A stretch of 64,000 bases of DNA from an uncultured Angelakisella sp. (GCA_910585535.1 CAJUFK010000005.1:7799-71798), one strand, 5' to 3'. Counted from the stretch's first letter, positions 26,659 through 37,217 are shown. Program-made: numbers and translations. Notes: generated from the sequence alone by a model not told the origin.

Positions 26659-27899
26659 AACTGCCGACCCTTTCGGGCCTTCTGAAAAAGCCCAGCTATA
26701 CCATGATCCTTTCCATTTTAATCGCTGTAATGGCATGGTTCGTAGTCATCAACACCGCCCCGGACCAGGAGCGCACCGTGACGGTGCGGGGGGTTCCGGT
26801 GGATACCTCTACCAACGCCCTGGCAAGTCTGGGATTAAATGTCATTGAAGGCGGCGATCCATGGGTATCGGTCCGGGTAAAGGGCCGGGTCATCGATGTG
26901 GGAAACCTGGAGCCCGAGGACATTCAGGTCACCGCCAGCTTTGCCGATATTGTAGGGGCGGGAACCTACGATCTGCGCCTTACCGCAACAACTTCCGCCG
27001 GTACCGTGGAGGCCATCACCCCGCCCACCATCACCATGACATTTGACCGCGAGGTCAACAAGGAGATCCCGGTGATTGTGGATGTAAACGGTCTTTCCGT
27101 GCCGGAAAACGATTATATCTTGGGTTCCGTCTCCGCCAGCCCTTCCTCGGTGGTCATTCGGGGGCCGGAAAAGGAGGTCAGCCGCATCACCCGGGCGGTG
27201 GTCCATGCCGACCTAAGCGAACCCCTCACCCGGTCCCAGGTGATCTCCTCAAATATCTCCCTGATAAACAGCGAAGATGAGGAGGTTACCAGCGGACATA
27301 TCACCAGCGATTTCACCGCCGCTGACATTACCATCCCGGTCAAGCGCAAGGTGGAACTGCCCCTTCGGGTCTCCTTTATCAACGTCCCCGAAGGCTTCCC
27401 CCTGGAGGAACTGGAGTATACCCTTTCCAACGAGACCATTGTGGTGGCGGCCCAGGAACGGTCCATCGCCAACACAACAGAGATCATCGCCGGGGTCATC
27501 GATTTTGAGCAGCTGGATCTCACCGAGCAAAGCACTTATACTTTCCGGGTGCGGCTCTCCGACGACTTTGTAAACATCGAAAACATCGAAAACGTGGTGG
27601 TGGAGTTTGATATCGAAGGCCTGGCCTCCACCTATCTGAATCTAAATCAGTTTTATATCGTCAATGAGCCCAGCGGCTTTACAGTGAGCTCTATGACCCA
27701 GTCCCTTTATAACGTGAAGATCATCGGGGAGGAAAAGGCGGTCAAGGCCCTGAAATCCGGGGACTTTATGGTGACCATCGACCTGTCCGACCGGGATGTT
27801 CAGGTGGGGCAGTACGAGGTGCCGGTGAATATCTCCGCACCCACCCAGGGGAAGGTGTGGGCCCTGGGGGCGCACACAGCGGTTATCAATATTCAATAA
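26655..27899 (+). CDS. cdaR: YbbR-domain protein CdaR, regulator of CdaA
   Basis: This 414-residue protein has one N-terminal membrane helix (about residues 14-32) and a long extracytoplasmic part made of successive YbbR beta domains; VRGVPVDTS and the repeated IPVxVDVNG-like strands mark them. It associates with CdaA and modulates its activity from outside the membrane. The ATGA overlap with cdaA shows translational coupling. In many Firmicutes glmM follows; here an FAD oxidoreductase gene takes that place. Confidence 0.92.
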   Translation: MKLPTLSGLLKKPSYTMILSILIAVMAWFVVINTAPDQERTVTVRGVPVDTSTNALASLGLNVIEGGDPWVSVRVKGRVIDVGNLEPEDIQVTASFADIVGAGTYDLRLTATTSAGTVEAITPPTITMTFDREVNKEIPVIVDVNGLSVPENDYILGSVSASPSSVVIRGPEKEVSRITRAVVHADLSEPLTRSQVISSNISLINSEDEEVTSGHITSDFTAADITIPVKRKVELPLRVSFINVPEGFPLEELEYTLSNETIVVAAQERSIANTTEIIAGVIDFEQLDLTEQSTYTFRVRLSDDFVNIENIENVVVEFDIEGLASTYLNLNQFYIVNEPSGFTVSSMTQSLYNVKIIGEEKAVKALKSGDFMVTIDLSDRDVQVGQYEVPVNISAPTQGKVWALGAHTAVINIQ

Positions 27900-27903
27900 A
27901 AAT

Positions 27904-27936
27904 TGGGCCTGTCCAGGAAAGGGCAGGCTCAACTTT
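27904..27936 (+). terminator. hairpin after cdaR
   Basis: GGGCCTGTCC pairs with GGGCAGGCTC (two G-U pairs), followed by AACTTTTGG. The weak T-run suggests partial termination. The stem resembles that of the rnf terminator. Confidence 0.5.
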
Positions 27937-27957
27937 TGGAATTGCAAGGAGCCTTTT

Positions 27958-29541
27958 ATGACGGTTTTTGTAAACGATATTTCGGTTGGTCTTTTGGAGG
28001 ACCAGGAGGACCGCTGGCAGCAGGCGCTGAATAAGGCAGGGCTGCGCCCGGACCAGGTAAAGGGCTTTTACACCGCCAAACGATCGGTGGACGCCCGGCG
28101 AAAGGACCGCATCCGTTTTTTGTATACCATCGCTTTGGAATTAAAGGAAGGGGTGCGGCCCAAACTGCGGGAGGGGGTCCGTCCCGCCCCGGAGACTGCG
28201 CCCCTCCGTCCGGCGCCTGGGGCAAAGCCGATGGAAAACCGCCCGGTGATCGCCGGCTTCGGCCCGGCAGGGATGTTCTGTGGGCTCCTTTTGGCGCGGA
28301 TGGGCTACCGCCCCATCATCCTGGAACGGGGCCAGGCCATGGAGGATCGGGTGAAAGCGGTGGAGGCCTTCTTCGCCGGGGGATCCCTCCGGGAGGAAAG
28401 TAATGTCCAGTTTGGGGAAGGGGGAGCGGGGACCTTCTCCGACGGAAAACTGACCACACGGATCGGCGATCCCCGGTGCCGCTTCGTTTTGGAGGAGTTT
28501 GTCCGCTTCGGCGGACCGGAGGAACTGCTTTGGGAGCAGAGGCCCCACATCGGCACCGACCGCCTCCGGGACATTGTGGTAGGCTTTCGCCGGGAGATTG
28601 AAAAGCTGGGGGGAGAAGTTCGCTTCGGCACAAAGCTGGAAGGCGTCACCCTGAAAAACGGGTCTGTCACAGGGGTTACAGCGGGAGGCGTCAGCTTTCC
28701 AACAGAAAACCTGGTGCTGGCGGTGGGCCACAGCGCCCGGGACACCTTTGCTATGGTCCGGGATCTGGGTCTGGAGCTTATGGCCAAACCCTTTTCGATT
28801 GGGGTCCGTATAGAACACCTCCAAAGGGAGATTGACCGGGGTCTCTACGGGGAATGGGCGGGACACCCCCTCCTCCCCAAGGGGGAGTACCAGCTAAGCC
28901 ACCGAAACCAGGAGGGCCAGGCGGTGTATACCTTCTGTATGTGCCCAGGGGGCCTGGTGGTCCCCGCCGCCTCGGTGGAGAAAACGGTGGTAACCAACGG
29001 CATGAGCAACTACCTTCGGGATGGGGAGAACGCCAATGCCGCTCTGGTGGCCTCGGTGGACAGCCGGGACTTCGGGGAGGACCCCATGGCAGCTTTGGCC
29101 TGGCAGGAGCAGCTGGAGCGTACCGCCTGGCAGCTCACCGGGAGTTACCGGGCCCCGGCCCAGTCGGCGGGGGACTTTTTAGCCGGCAAGCCGGGATACA
29201 CCCAAGGCAGGGTAAGGCCCACCTACGCCGTCGGGGTGGAGGGGGCAGATTTCGACAAGCTGTTTCCGCCCCGGGTGACGGAGCAGCTTCGCCTGGGCCT
29301 TCGGATCTTTGGCCGGCGGCTCCCGGGCTTTGACGCCCCGGACAGCTTTCTCACCGGGCCGGAGACCCGGACCTCTTCGCCCATTCGGGTCTGCCGGGAC
29401 AAGAACCTTCAGGCCGCCCGGGCCCGGGGCCTCTGGCCCTGCGGGGAGGGGGGTGGCTACGCCGGGGGCATCACCAGCGCTGCCGTGGACGGCCTGTGGG
29501 TGGCAGAGGGGATCATCGGGGAATGCGCTCCGCCGGATTGA
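27958..29541 (+). CDS. FAD-dependent oxidoreductase (COG2509 type)
   Basis: This 527-residue protein has a short N-terminal domain (about 1-85) and a dinucleotide-binding motif, VIAGFGPAGMFCG (about 96-108). The conserved ERG (GxILERG) follows, then GEGGAGTFSDGKL, which is characteristic of the large uncharacterised FAD-dependent dehydrogenase family. The C-terminal GEGGGYAGGITSAAVDG motif contacts FAD. It is probably cytoplasmic; its substrate is unknown. It follows cdaAR in many Clostridia and here is 58 bases downstream, separated by a weak terminator. An AAGGAG site precedes the ATG. Confidence 0.9.
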   Translation: MTVFVNDISVGLLEDQEDRWQQALNKAGLRPDQVKGFYTAKRSVDARRKDRIRFLYTIALELKEGVRPKLREGVRPAPETAPLRPAPGAKPMENRPVIAGFGPAGMFCGLLLARMGYRPIILERGQAMEDRVKAVEAFFAGGSLREESNVQFGEGGAGTFSDGKLTTRIGDPRCRFVLEEFVRFGGPEELLWEQRPHIGTDRLRDIVVGFRREIEKLGGEVRFGTKLEGVTLKNGSVTGVTAGGVSFPTENLVLAVGHSARDTFAMVRDLGLELMAKPFSIGVRIEHLQREIDRGLYGEWAGHPLLPKGEYQLSHRNQEGQAVYTFCMCPGGLVVPAASVEKTVVTNGMSNYLRDGENANAALVASVDSRDFGEDPMAALAWQEQLERTAWQLTGSYRAPAQSAGDFLAGKPGYTQGRVRPTYAVGVEGADFDKLFPPRVTEQLRLGLRIFGRRLPGFDAPDSFLTGPETRTSSPIRVCRDKNLQAARARGLWPCGEGGGYAGGITSAAVDGLWVAEGIIGECAPPD

Positions 29542-29880
29542 GAAGGGGGCGCTTCTTTGAGGAAATAAGGATCGCCTGCGGTTCTTTTGCTTAGACCGGC
29601 CAAAGAGTCTATGATGACGGATACATATTTTGCAGCTTTCTTTGCAGGACCGGGTTGGGATGAGGCTGCCATACACCTCCAGGAAGAAGAAACTACGGCT
29701 TTCCCACAGGTGGGGGAACGGGATTCTATCTATTCTGAAAAGGCTGTCTCTGTCCAGATGGAGCGGTATGAAAGCTGCTTCCGGAAGATAGGATATGGGA
29801 AAGCGTGAGGTTGTTCTTGCGTATCCCGTGAAAACATGGTAAAATAACCCTTGTATCTACAAGAAAGGAGGCGGCGCCCC
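29542..29880 (+). other. intergenic gap with the recJ promoter
   Basis: The only clear element is a promoter: TTGCGT (29817-29822) and TAAAAT (29840-29845), 17 bases apart, about 36 bases before recJ. A small frame of about 65-73 codons (29587-29808) exists, but it has no ribosome binding site and no recognisable motif. A short GAAG/CTTC hairpin near 29540-29560 is a weak terminator at best. Confidence 0.6.
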
Positions 29881-31917
29881 ATGGAATTCAAGCCCTGGAA
29901 GATCGCGGTACACCGGCGAAAGAACGCCGCCTCCCAGGCGGACGGGCTCCCCGGCTTTCTCCAGGCCGTTTTGGAGGGACGGGGGTTTGGGGAACCGGAA
30001 ACCGCCCGGGAGTTTTTGGAGGGACCGGAAGGATTTCACGATCCCATGGCCCTGGCCGATATGGACAAAGCTGTGGCCCGGGTGCGCCGGGCCATCCAGG
30101 AGAACGAGAAGATCCTGGTCTATGGTGATTACGACTGCGACGGGGTTACCGCCACGGTGATCCTATACGACTACCTGGAAAATGCCGGGGCGGATGTCCT
30201 TTACTACATCCCAGCCCGGGAGGAGGAGGGCTACGGCCTCAACAAGTCCGCCATCGACAAGATGAAGGAGGCTGGAGTGGCCCTTATCATCACAGTGGAC
30301 AACGGCATCACCGCCCTGGAGGAGGTCGCTTACGCCGGAAGTCTTGGCATCGATGTGGTGGTCACAGACCACCACCGCCCGGGGGAAACCCTCCCGGAGG
30401 CGGTGGCCGTAGTGGATCCCCACCGAAGCGACTGCACCTATCCCTTTCCGGATCTTTGCGGGGCCGGAGTGGCCTTTAAGCTGGTCTGCGCCCTGGAGGA
30501 AGACGCCGAGGGGATGCTTCTGGAGCATTACGGGGACCTTTTGGCCATTGGAACAGTGGCCGATCTGGTACCCCTTACCGGTGAGAACCGCGCTTTAGTA
30601 AAGGCGGGAATCGCCCTTCTGGCCGAGAGCGAAAACCTGGGGATCCAGGCCCTGGCCCGAAGAGCAGGGCTGGATCTTTCCGCCATCACCTCGGAGAATA
30701 TCGCCTTTGGCATCGCCCCCCGGATTAACGTCACCGGGCGCATCGGCTCGGTGGACCAGGCGGTGGAGCTGCTCCTTTGCCGGGACGAGGACCGGGCCGC
30801 CCAGCTGGCAGGGGAGATCTGCGCCCTTAACGACCGGCGGAAGGAACTGGAAGGGGCGATCATACAGGACATTCAACTGCTGCTGGAAAGGGAGCCCCAG
30901 CTTTTGGACCGCCGGGTGCTGGTCCTCTCCGGAGAGGGGTGGAATCCCGGCGTCATCGGCATCATTGCCGCCCGGCTGGTGGAACGGTATGGAAAGCCCT
31001 GCCTCCTCCTTTCCATCCTGGACGGGGAGGCCAGAGGCTCCGCCCGAAGCGTGGAGGGGTTCTCCATCATCGAGGCCATCCGTTCCCAGGCAGAGTATCT
31101 GGAAAAGTGCGGCGGTCACCCCATGGCCGCAGGGCTCACCCTTCCAAAAGAAAATATTTCGGCCTTTGCTCAGGGACTGGAGGATTACGCCCGGGAACAG
31201 TACCCGTCGATGCCCCTGCTCACCCTTGGGGTGGATACCATCGTGCGCCTGGGGGAGGCCACCCTGGACAACGCAAAACAGCTGGAACGGCTGGAGCCCT
31301 TTGGCTGCGGAAACCCCCAGCCGGTGCTTGCCCTTGTAGGCGCCAAGGTGGCAAAGCTTGTCCCCATGGGGAAGGAGGGGAACCACCTTCGCATCACCCT
31401 GGAGCAGGACGGGATCTCCGCCCAGGCGGTGCTGTTTGGCACAGGTCCGGAGTATTTCCCCCTGGAAGAGGGAGAACTTGCCGATGTGGCCTTTGTCCTT
31501 TCGGTAAACACCTTTAACGGGAGCCAGCGGCCCCAGCTGCGGATCCTCTCCATCCGGCCCCACGGCTTCGATATGGCCGGCAAGCTGAAAACAGGAGCCG
31601 CCTACCAAAGCCTTCGCCGGGGCGAGGAACCGGAAGAGCCCCTTACCTTTAACCGGGAGGACCTTACGGTGGTGTTTCGCTGGCTTCGCAGCCACGCCCC
31701 CTGGAAAAAGGGGACGGATCTGCTGGCCCACCGTCTGGGGAACAGCTCCAGCTATGGCAAGGTGCTGGCCGCCCTGGATATTTTGTGCGAACTGGGGCTG
31801 ATCTCCAGAAAAACCCAGCGGGGAGCGGAGACCATTGAGGTGCTTCCCGCAGCCGGGAAGGCGGAGCTGGACGCCTCTCCCACCTATCGGATATTCCAGG
31901 AGAAGTTGGTGAATTGA
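29881..31917 (+). CDS. recJ: single-stranded-DNA exonuclease RecJ
   Basis: The ATG at 29881 lies 11 bases after AAAGGAGG; the frame is open upstream, but no better start is seen. The 678-residue protein has DHH-superfamily motif I, DYDCDG (83-88), motif III, DHH (163-165), and a DHHA1 domain with GGHPMAAG (about 417-424). A nucleic-acid-binding OB region and a C-terminal domain follow. RecJ degrades single-stranded DNA 5' to 3' in recombination and base-excision repair. Its stop codon overlaps the relA start by one base. Confidence 0.96.
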   Translation: MEFKPWKIAVHRRKNAASQADGLPGFLQAVLEGRGFGEPETAREFLEGPEGFHDPMALADMDKAVARVRRAIQENEKILVYGDYDCDGVTATVILYDYLENAGADVLYYIPAREEEGYGLNKSAIDKMKEAGVALIITVDNGITALEEVAYAGSLGIDVVVTDHHRPGETLPEAVAVVDPHRSDCTYPFPDLCGAGVAFKLVCALEEDAEGMLLEHYGDLLAIGTVADLVPLTGENRALVKAGIALLAESENLGIQALARRAGLDLSAITSENIAFGIAPRINVTGRIGSVDQAVELLLCRDEDRAAQLAGEICALNDRRKELEGAIIQDIQLLLEREPQLLDRRVLVLSGEGWNPGVIGIIAARLVERYGKPCLLLSILDGEARGSARSVEGFSIIEAIRSQAEYLEKCGGHPMAAGLTLPKENISAFAQGLEDYAREQYPSMPLLTLGVDTIVRLGEATLDNAKQLERLEPFGCGNPQPVLALVGAKVAKLVPMGKEGNHLRITLEQDGISAQAVLFGTGPEYFPLEEGELADVAFVLSVNTFNGSQRPQLRILSIRPHGFDMAGKLKTGAAYQSLRRGEEPEEPLTFNREDLTVVFRWLRSHAPWKKGTDLLAHRLGNSSSYGKVLAALDILCELGLISRKTQRGAETIEVLPAAGKAELDASPTYRIFQEKLVN

Positions 31918-34088
31918 TGGACGAGCTGTATCAGAAGCTTGCGGAGCGGATCGAACAGACCAATAAGCAGTACGATATGGAGAAGGTGGAAAAAGCCTAT
32001 CTCCTGGCAAAGCGCGCCCATGAGGGAACGCTTCGCCGCTCCGGGGAGCCTTATATCGTCCATCCGGTGTGCGCCGCCATTATCCTGGTGGAGCTGGGGA
32101 TGGATACCGATTCCATCGTCGCTGCTCTCCTTCACGATGTGGTGGAGGACACCGAGGTCACCCTGGAGGAGATCCGCAAAGAGTTTGGCAAAGATGTAGC
32201 GTTCCTGGTGGACGGAGTGACCAAACTGGGCAAGATCCCCTTCTCCTCCCGGGAGCATCAGCAGGCGGAAAACGTCCGAAAGATGCTCCTGGCCATGGCC
32301 CAGGATGTCCGGGTTATCATCATCAAGCTGGCGGACCGCCTCCACAACGCCCGGACCTTTGATTCCCTTCCCGAGGAGAAGAGCCGGCTCAAGTCCCTGG
32401 AGACCATGGAGGTCTACGCCCCCCTGGCCCACCGCCTGGGGATCCGGGGGATCAAGGAGGAGCTGGAGGACATCTCCCTGAAGTACCTGGATCCCATCGC
32501 CTACAACGAGATCGAAAGCCAGCTGAATCTCCGCAAGGAGGAGCGCCAGGCCTTTGTGGAGCGGATCATCGCCCGGATCAACCAGCGCCTGGAAAAGGAG
32601 AACATCAAGGCCCAAATCGACGGGCGGGTCAAGAGCATCTACGGCATCTATCGCAAGGTGTATATGCAGGGCCGGAACATGGACGAGATCTACGACATTT
32701 ACGCCGTGCGGGTCATTGTGGATACGGTGCGGGACTGCTACAACGTCTTCGGCGTGATCCACGATATGCTCCAGCCCATCCCCAACCGCTTTAAGGACTA
32801 CATCTGCACCCCGAAACAGAATATGTACCAGTCCCTTCACACCACCGTTATCGACAAGGAGGGGATCCCCTTCGAGGTGCAGATCCGCACCTGGGATATG
32901 CACTACACCGCCGAGTACGGTGTTGCCGCCCACTGGAAGTACAAGGTGGGGGTGGCCGGGAAGGACAGCATGGAGGAGCGCCTTTCCTGGATCCGCCAGA
33001 TCCTGGAATCCCAGAAGGAATCCGACGATGTGGAGGAGCTGGTCAAGTCCATCAAAAGCGACATCGCCCCGGAGGAGGTCTTTGTCTTTACCCCCAAGGG
33101 GGATGTCATCACCCTGCCGGTGGACAGCACCGTCATCGACTTCGCCTACGCCATCCATTCCGCCGTGGGCAACAAGATGATCGGGGCCAAGGTGGACGGC
33201 CGGATGGTAAGTCTGGACTTTAAGGTCAAAACCGGAATGATCGTGGAGGTGCTGACCGCCTCGGGGCGGGGCAGCGGCCCCAGCCGGGATTGGCTGGGCA
33301 TCGTCCGCACCAGCGAGGCCAGGAACAAGATCCGTTCCTGGTTCAAAAAGGAAAAACGGGAGGAGAATATCCAGGAGGGACGCTCCGCCCTGGACAAGGA
33401 GTTCCGCCGCAACCTTATCACCCTCAGCGACAGCGACAAAGAGACCTTTGTGGCGGACATCGCGGCCCGGCAGCGATACAACAGCGTGGAGGATTTTTAC
33501 GCCGCCATCGGCTATGGCGGCCTCTCCCTCCAGAAGCTCATCCCCCGCATCCGGGAGGAGTTCCAGAAGAAGTACCGCACCCCCACCCAGAACGACGAGA
33601 TCCTCCTGGGGCGTATCCCGCCCCGGCAGCGGCCCGCCAAGGCTTCCAGCGGGGTCATCGTGGAGGGGCTGGACGGGTGTCTGGTGAAGTTCGCCCGGTG
33701 CTGCAACCCGGTCCCCGGGGACGACATCATCGGCTTCATCACCCGGGGCTTCGGGGTCTCCATCCACAAGAAGGACTGCGTCAACGTGGTCAACGCCGAC
33801 ACCACCAGCGACCGGTGGGTCCACACCGAGTGGGCCGCCACCGTCAAGGAGACCTTCAAGTCCACCATCGACATCCTGGGCACCGACCGCCAGGGTCTGG
33901 TGGCCGACGTCACCGTGGCCCTGGGCAATATGCGTATCCCCATCCACACCCTCATGGCCCGGGAGGCAAAGGACAACCATTCCATCATCCAGGTGACCAT
34001 TGGCATCAGCGATCTGGAGCAGCTGCGGGGGATCATGGCCAGCCTGAAGAAGATCAGCGGTGTTATTTCGGTCCAGCGGTCCAATTAG
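31917..34088 (+). CDS. relA: RelA/SpoT bifunctional (p)ppGpp synthetase/hydrolase
   Basis: The ATG at 31917 overlaps the recJ stop (TGATG). The 723-residue protein has the full Rel layout. An HD hydrolase domain contains H73-D74 in LLHDVVEDT. The synthetase domain contains KSIYGIYRK and [11 protein letters not shown] (about 385-445), a conserved Cys region ([11 protein letters not shown]) and a C-terminal ACT domain follow. The intact HD motif indicates both synthesis and breakdown of the alarmone, coupled to ribosome stalling. The order recJ-relA-dtd matches Bacillus except that apt is missing. Confidence 0.97.
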   Translation: MDELYQKLAERIEQTNKQYDMEKVEKAYLLAKRAHEGTLRRSGEPYIVHPVCAAIILVELGMDTDSIVAALLHDVVEDTEVTLEEIRKEFGKDVAFLVDGVTKLGKIPFSSREHQQAENVRKMLLAMAQDVRVIIIKLADRLHNARTFDSLPEEKSRLKSLETMEVYAPLAHRLGIRGIKEELEDISLKYLDPIAYNEIESQLNLRKEERQAFVERIIARINQRLEKENIKAQIDGRVKSIYGIYRKVYMQGRNMDEIYDIYAVRVIVDTVRDCYNVFGVIHDMLQPIPNRFKDYICTPKQNMYQSLHTTVIDKEGIPFEVQIRTWDMHYTAEYGVAAHWKYKVGVAGKDSMEERLSWIRQILESQKESDDVEELVKSIKSDIAPEEVFVFTPKGDVITLPVDSTVIDFAYAIHSAVGNKMIGAKVDGRMVSLDFKVKTGMIVEVLTASGRGSGPSRDWLGIVRTSEARNKIRSWFKKEKREENIQEGRSALDKEFRRNLITLSDSDKETFVADIAARQRYNSVEDFYAAIGYGGLSLQKLIPRIREEFQKKYRTPTQNDEILLGRIPPRQRPAKASSGVIVEGLDGCLVKFARCCNPVPGDDIIGFITRGFGVSIHKKDCVNVVNADTTSDRWVHTEWAATVKETFKSTIDILGTDRQGLVADVTVALGNMRIPIHTLMAREAKDNHSIIQVTIGISDLEQLRGIMASLKKISGVISVQRSN

Positions 34089-34102
34089 GAAGGGGGAAGA
34101 AA

Positions 34103-34573
34103 ATGCGCGCTGTGATCCAGCGGGTGGCCCGGGCCTCGGTCTCCATTGACGGGGCAGAAGTGGCAGCCATCCAAAACGGGCTCCTCATCCTTTTGGGAGT
34201 GACCCATGGAGATGGGGAAAAGGAAGCGGACTATCTGGCGGCCAAATGCGCCGGCCTTCGTATCTTCCGGGACAGGGAGGACAAAATGAACCTTTCGGTG
34301 GCCGACATTGGGGGGCAGGTTATTGTGGTCTCCCAGTTTACCCTGTACGCCGATTGCCGCAAGGGCAAACGCCCCGCCTTTGTGGATGCCGCCCGCCCGG
34401 AGACCGCCATCCCCCTGTACCGGCGGTTTGTGGCAAAGCTCCGGGAGATGGGCCTCACCGTAGGCACCGGGGAGTTTGGGGCGGATATGCAGGTATCTCT
34501 CCTCAACGATGGTCCGGTGACCATTCTAATGGATACCGATGAAATGATGAAAAAACAGGAGCAGAACAGATGA
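34103..34573 (+). CDS. dtd: D-aminoacyl-tRNA deacylase
   Basis: This 156-residue protein starts [13 protein letters not shown], as in the family. It carries both DTD signature motifs: [12 protein letters not shown] (SQxT) and NDGPVTI (the Gly-cisPro motif that rejects L-amino acids). It removes D-amino acids, and glycine mischarged on tRNA-Ala, from tRNA. A GAAGGGGGAAG site precedes the ATG. The next gene overlaps by four bases. Confidence 0.97.
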   Translation: MRAVIQRVARASVSIDGAEVAAIQNGLLILLGVTHGDGEKEADYLAAKCAGLRIFRDREDKMNLSVADIGGQVIVVSQFTLYADCRKGKRPAFVDAARPETAIPLYRRFVAKLREMGLTVGTGEFGADMQVSLLNDGPVTILMDTDEMMKKQEQNR

Positions 34574-35214
34574 CCATTACCGAGATCCGCGCAAAGCATA
34601 CCTTTGCTGCCAACTGCTATGTGGTCCAAAGCCGGGAGGGAAACGCCTTTCTGGTAGACCCTGGGGCGGAGGCGGAGGGGATTGTCGAATTTCTTCGGGA
34701 GCATCACATAACCCCCAAAATGATCCTTCTCACCCACGGCCATTTTGACCACGTTGGGGCGGTAAAGGACCTGCAGAAGGAGTACCCCGGCCTCCCGGTT
34801 TATATCGCCCGGGAAGATCAGGAGCTGCTGGAAGGGGACGACAAGACAGGGGCCCTGGGCCGGCGGTTTATCCGGAACCAGGATCCATACACCTTCCAGG
34901 CCGATGGCTGCCTTCGGGAGGGGGAGAACCTTACCCTGGATGAACTTACCGTTAAGGTCATGGCCACCCCGGGGCACACCAAGGGGTCGGTCTGCCTTTT
35001 CTGCGGCAGCACCATCTTTTCCGGGGACACCCTGTTTCTCCATGACTGCGGCAGAACCGATCTTTACGGCGGCTCGTTCCCGGAAATCTGTAATTCTCTC
35101 CGGCGGCTGGCGGCCCTGGAAAGGGATTACACGGTTCGCCCCGGACACGGGGAGCTGACCTCCATCGAGGAGGAACGGGGCTGGATTGCCGCCCTTTTGG
35201 AGAAGTACCAATGA
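34570..35214 (+). CDS. metallo-beta-lactamase-fold hydrolase (glyoxalase II-like)
   Basis: This 214-residue protein has the binuclear zinc motif THGHFDH (about residues 56-62), further metal ligands in PGHTKGS and GDTLF, and a terminal His in RPGHG. It resembles YqgX/GloB-type MBL hydrolases, which cleave thioesters such as S-lactoylglutathione analogues, but the substrate is not certain. It overlaps dtd (ATGA) and hemZ (ATGA), so it is translated within this operon. Confidence 0.92.
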   Translation: MTITEIRAKHTFAANCYVVQSREGNAFLVDPGAEAEGIVEFLREHHITPKMILLTHGHFDHVGAVKDLQKEYPGLPVYIAREDQELLEGDDKTGALGRRFIRNQDPYTFQADGCLREGENLTLDELTVKVMATPGHTKGSVCLFCGSTIFSGDTLFLHDCGRTDLYGGSFPEICNSLRRLAALERDYTVRPGHGELTSIEEERGWIAALLEKYQ

Positions 35215-36656
35215 GGGTGATTTTATCGGCTCAGGACCAGAAGGACCTTCACTACGAGGTGGAGTGTATCCTGCGGATGTTCCTGCCCCAACTCCGCCTG
35301 GATTTCGCCCAGGCGGAGGCGGAACCGTCCTCGGAACAGGTGGTCATCGTTACCGGGGAAGGGGAGAACACCGTCACCCTGTCAGTTCCCGGTTTTTTCG
35401 GGGAGGAACGGGAGCCCGCCTCTGCCAGCCGGAAGGACACCGAAGCCTCGGTCTGCCGCTGTCTCTACCGGCTCCTGGTCCGAGCCACCGGGAAGAAGAT
35501 CTCCTGGGGGGTGCTGACTGGCATCCGTCCGGTGAAGCTGGTGCGGGAACTGCGGGAACAGGGTCTTTCCTACGGGGAGATTGCCGGCCGGTTCACCCGC
35601 CGGTACCTCACCACCCCGGAGAAAGCCGCCCTCTGCATCCAGACCGACCAGGTCCAGCAGACGGCCATCGGCAAAGCGGAACCCAAAGGGTACAGCCTTT
35701 ACCTTTCCATTCCATTCTGTCCTTCCCGGTGCAGTTATTGCTCCTTTGTCTCCCATTCCATTGAAAAGACCCGGCGGCTGATCCCTGCCTACTTGGACAA
35801 GCTGGAGGAAGAACTGGTCTATACCGCGAAGATCGCCAAGGAAAAGGGGCTGACGCTACAGACCATCTATATGGGCGGAGGGACCCCCACCGTGCTGGAA
35901 GCGGAGCAGCTGGACCGGCTGCTGGAGACGGTAAATCAAAACTTTGACCGCTCCCGCTGCCTGGAGTTCACCGTGGAGGCAGGCCGCCCGGACACCATTA
36001 CCAAAGCCAAGCTGGAGGCCCTGATCCGGGGAGGGGTGGATCGGGTCAGCGTCAATCCCCAAACCCTGAATGACCAGGTTCTCCAAACAGTGGGGCGAAA
36101 GCACACAGCGGAGGAGTTTTTCCAGGCCTACAACCTTACAAAGCAGTTTCCCTTTACAGCAATCAACATTGACCTGATCGCCGGTTTAACCGGAGATACC
36201 CTGGAATCTTTTCAGAGGACGCTGGAAATAGTAATGGCCCTGGAGCCGGAGAACATCACAGTACACGCCCTGACCATGAAGCGTGCCGCCAACATGATCG
36301 GGGAGAAGGAAGCCCGCTTAGGGGGCGTCTCCCAGGTGGGCCAGATGGTAGACCATTCCCAGCAGGCGCTGGCCGGGGCAGGGTACCGGCCCTACTACCT
36401 TTACCGCCAGAAAAGCACGGTGGACAGTTTGGAAAATGTGGGATACTGCCGGGGGGATACCCTCTGCTGCTATAACATATACATTATGGACGAGACCCAT
36501 ACCATCCTTTCGGTAGGGGGCGGCGGCGTGACCAAAGTGGTCCTTCCGGGGAACCGCATTGAGCGGCTTTTCAATTTCAAGTATCCTTATGAATATATCG
36601 ATCGTTTTCCGACGATCCTGGAACGAAAGGATGCACTGAGAGCTTTTGATCTGTAG
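35211..36656 (+). CDS. hemZ: HemZ, radical SAM coproporphyrinogen dehydrogenase family
   Basis: This 481-residue protein has an N-terminal domain of about 150 residues specific to the HemZ branch. A radical SAM core follows, with C170-xxx-C174-xx-C177 (CPSRCSYC) and the SAM-binding GGGTPT motif. The HemN-like C-terminal half contains YYLYRQK. HemN-type enzymes oxidise coproporphyrinogen III without oxygen; in B. subtilis HemZ has a role under anaerobic conditions. No other heme gene lies in this window, so the reaction here is uncertain. It closes the recJ-relA-dtd-MBL-hemZ operon. Confidence 0.88.
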   Translation: MRVILSAQDQKDLHYEVECILRMFLPQLRLDFAQAEAEPSSEQVVIVTGEGENTVTLSVPGFFGEEREPASASRKDTEASVCRCLYRLLVRATGKKISWGVLTGIRPVKLVRELREQGLSYGEIAGRFTRRYLTTPEKAALCIQTDQVQQTAIGKAEPKGYSLYLSIPFCPSRCSYCSFVSHSIEKTRRLIPAYLDKLEEELVYTAKIAKEKGLTLQTIYMGGGTPTVLEAEQLDRLLETVNQNFDRSRCLEFTVEAGRPDTITKAKLEALIRGGVDRVSVNPQTLNDQVLQTVGRKHTAEEFFQAYNLTKQFPFTAINIDLIAGLTGDTLESFQRTLEIVMALEPENITVHALTMKRAANMIGEKEARLGGVSQVGQMVDHSQQALAGAGYRPYYLYRQKSTVDSLENVGYCRGDTLCCYNIYIMDETHTILSVGGGGVTKVVLPGNRIERLFNFKYPYEYIDRFPTILERKDALRAFDL

Positions 36657-36746
36657 TGCCTCGGACAGCGGCAAAGGTCTTTTCTTTGGGGCCGGCCGCA
36701 GGATGAGCGCATATGGTAAGATATGATTATGAAGGAGGTTATTTTT

Positions 36747-37160
36747 ATGGCAGCATTGGACGATCTGGTGAGCAAAGCCAAAGAATTGGCGGATACCGTG
36801 GGGAAGGCCACCGGGGAACTGGTAGACGATTCCCGGATCAAGCTTCAGGAGCTGAAGCTGAACTCCGAGCTGAAGGACGCCTACGAGCGCTTGGGTTCGG
36901 TGACCTACGACGCTATGAAGAATGGCGTGGAGAACAAAGCGCTGATGGATTTGGTGGTAAGTGAGATCGACGGCATCCTCCAAAGCCTGGAGCAGCTGAA
37001 AACGGTTAAAATGACCCCTGCCCCCGAGGAGAAGTATTGTCCTCAGTGTGGGACCACCAATGGCAGTGACGCGGTTTACTGCCTTCGGTGCGGGGCGCCC
37101 CTGTCCATGGCCGCTCCGGAATCCCCTGCCGCCGAGCCTGCTCCGGAAACAGAGGCATAA
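36747..37160 (+). CDS. helical zinc-ribbon protein, unknown function
   Basis: The ATG at 36747 follows AAGGAGG at good spacing. The 137-residue protein is helical and probably coiled in its first 90 residues (LDDLVSKAKELADTVGKA). A zinc-ribbon follows (CPQCG and CLRCG, about 101-118), then an Ala/Pro/Glu-rich tail. No membrane segment is seen. I do not recognise a specific family. It has its own terminator and appears monocistronic; the promoter is unclear, though TAAGAT (36717-36722) may be its -10 element. Confidence 0.75.
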   Translation: MAALDDLVSKAKELADTVGKATGELVDDSRIKLQELKLNSELKDAYERLGSVTYDAMKNGVENKALMDLVVSEIDGILQSLEQLKTVKMTPAPEEKYCPQCGTTNGSDAVYCLRCGAPLSMAAPESPAAEPAPETEA

Positions 37161-37183
37161 AGCGTTTTTCCAGGCATACCATG

Positions 37184-37217
37184 ATGGGGAGGGGTTTTCC
37201 TTCCCCATTTTTCTTTT
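37184..37217 (+). terminator. intrinsic terminator after the zinc-ribbon gene
   Basis: ATGGGGAGG pairs with CCTTCCCCAT (one bulged base), followed by TTTTTCTTTT. Confidence 0.8.

Noticed and set aside
29587..29808. A possible 73-residue protein between the FAD oxidoreductase and recJ genes
   Set aside because: There is no ribosome binding site, no plausible promoter and no motif; the gap is better read as intergenic.
31884..33980. A 698-codon open frame on the minus strand opposite relA
   Set aside because: It mirrors the relA codons and has no motif, ribosome binding site or promoter.
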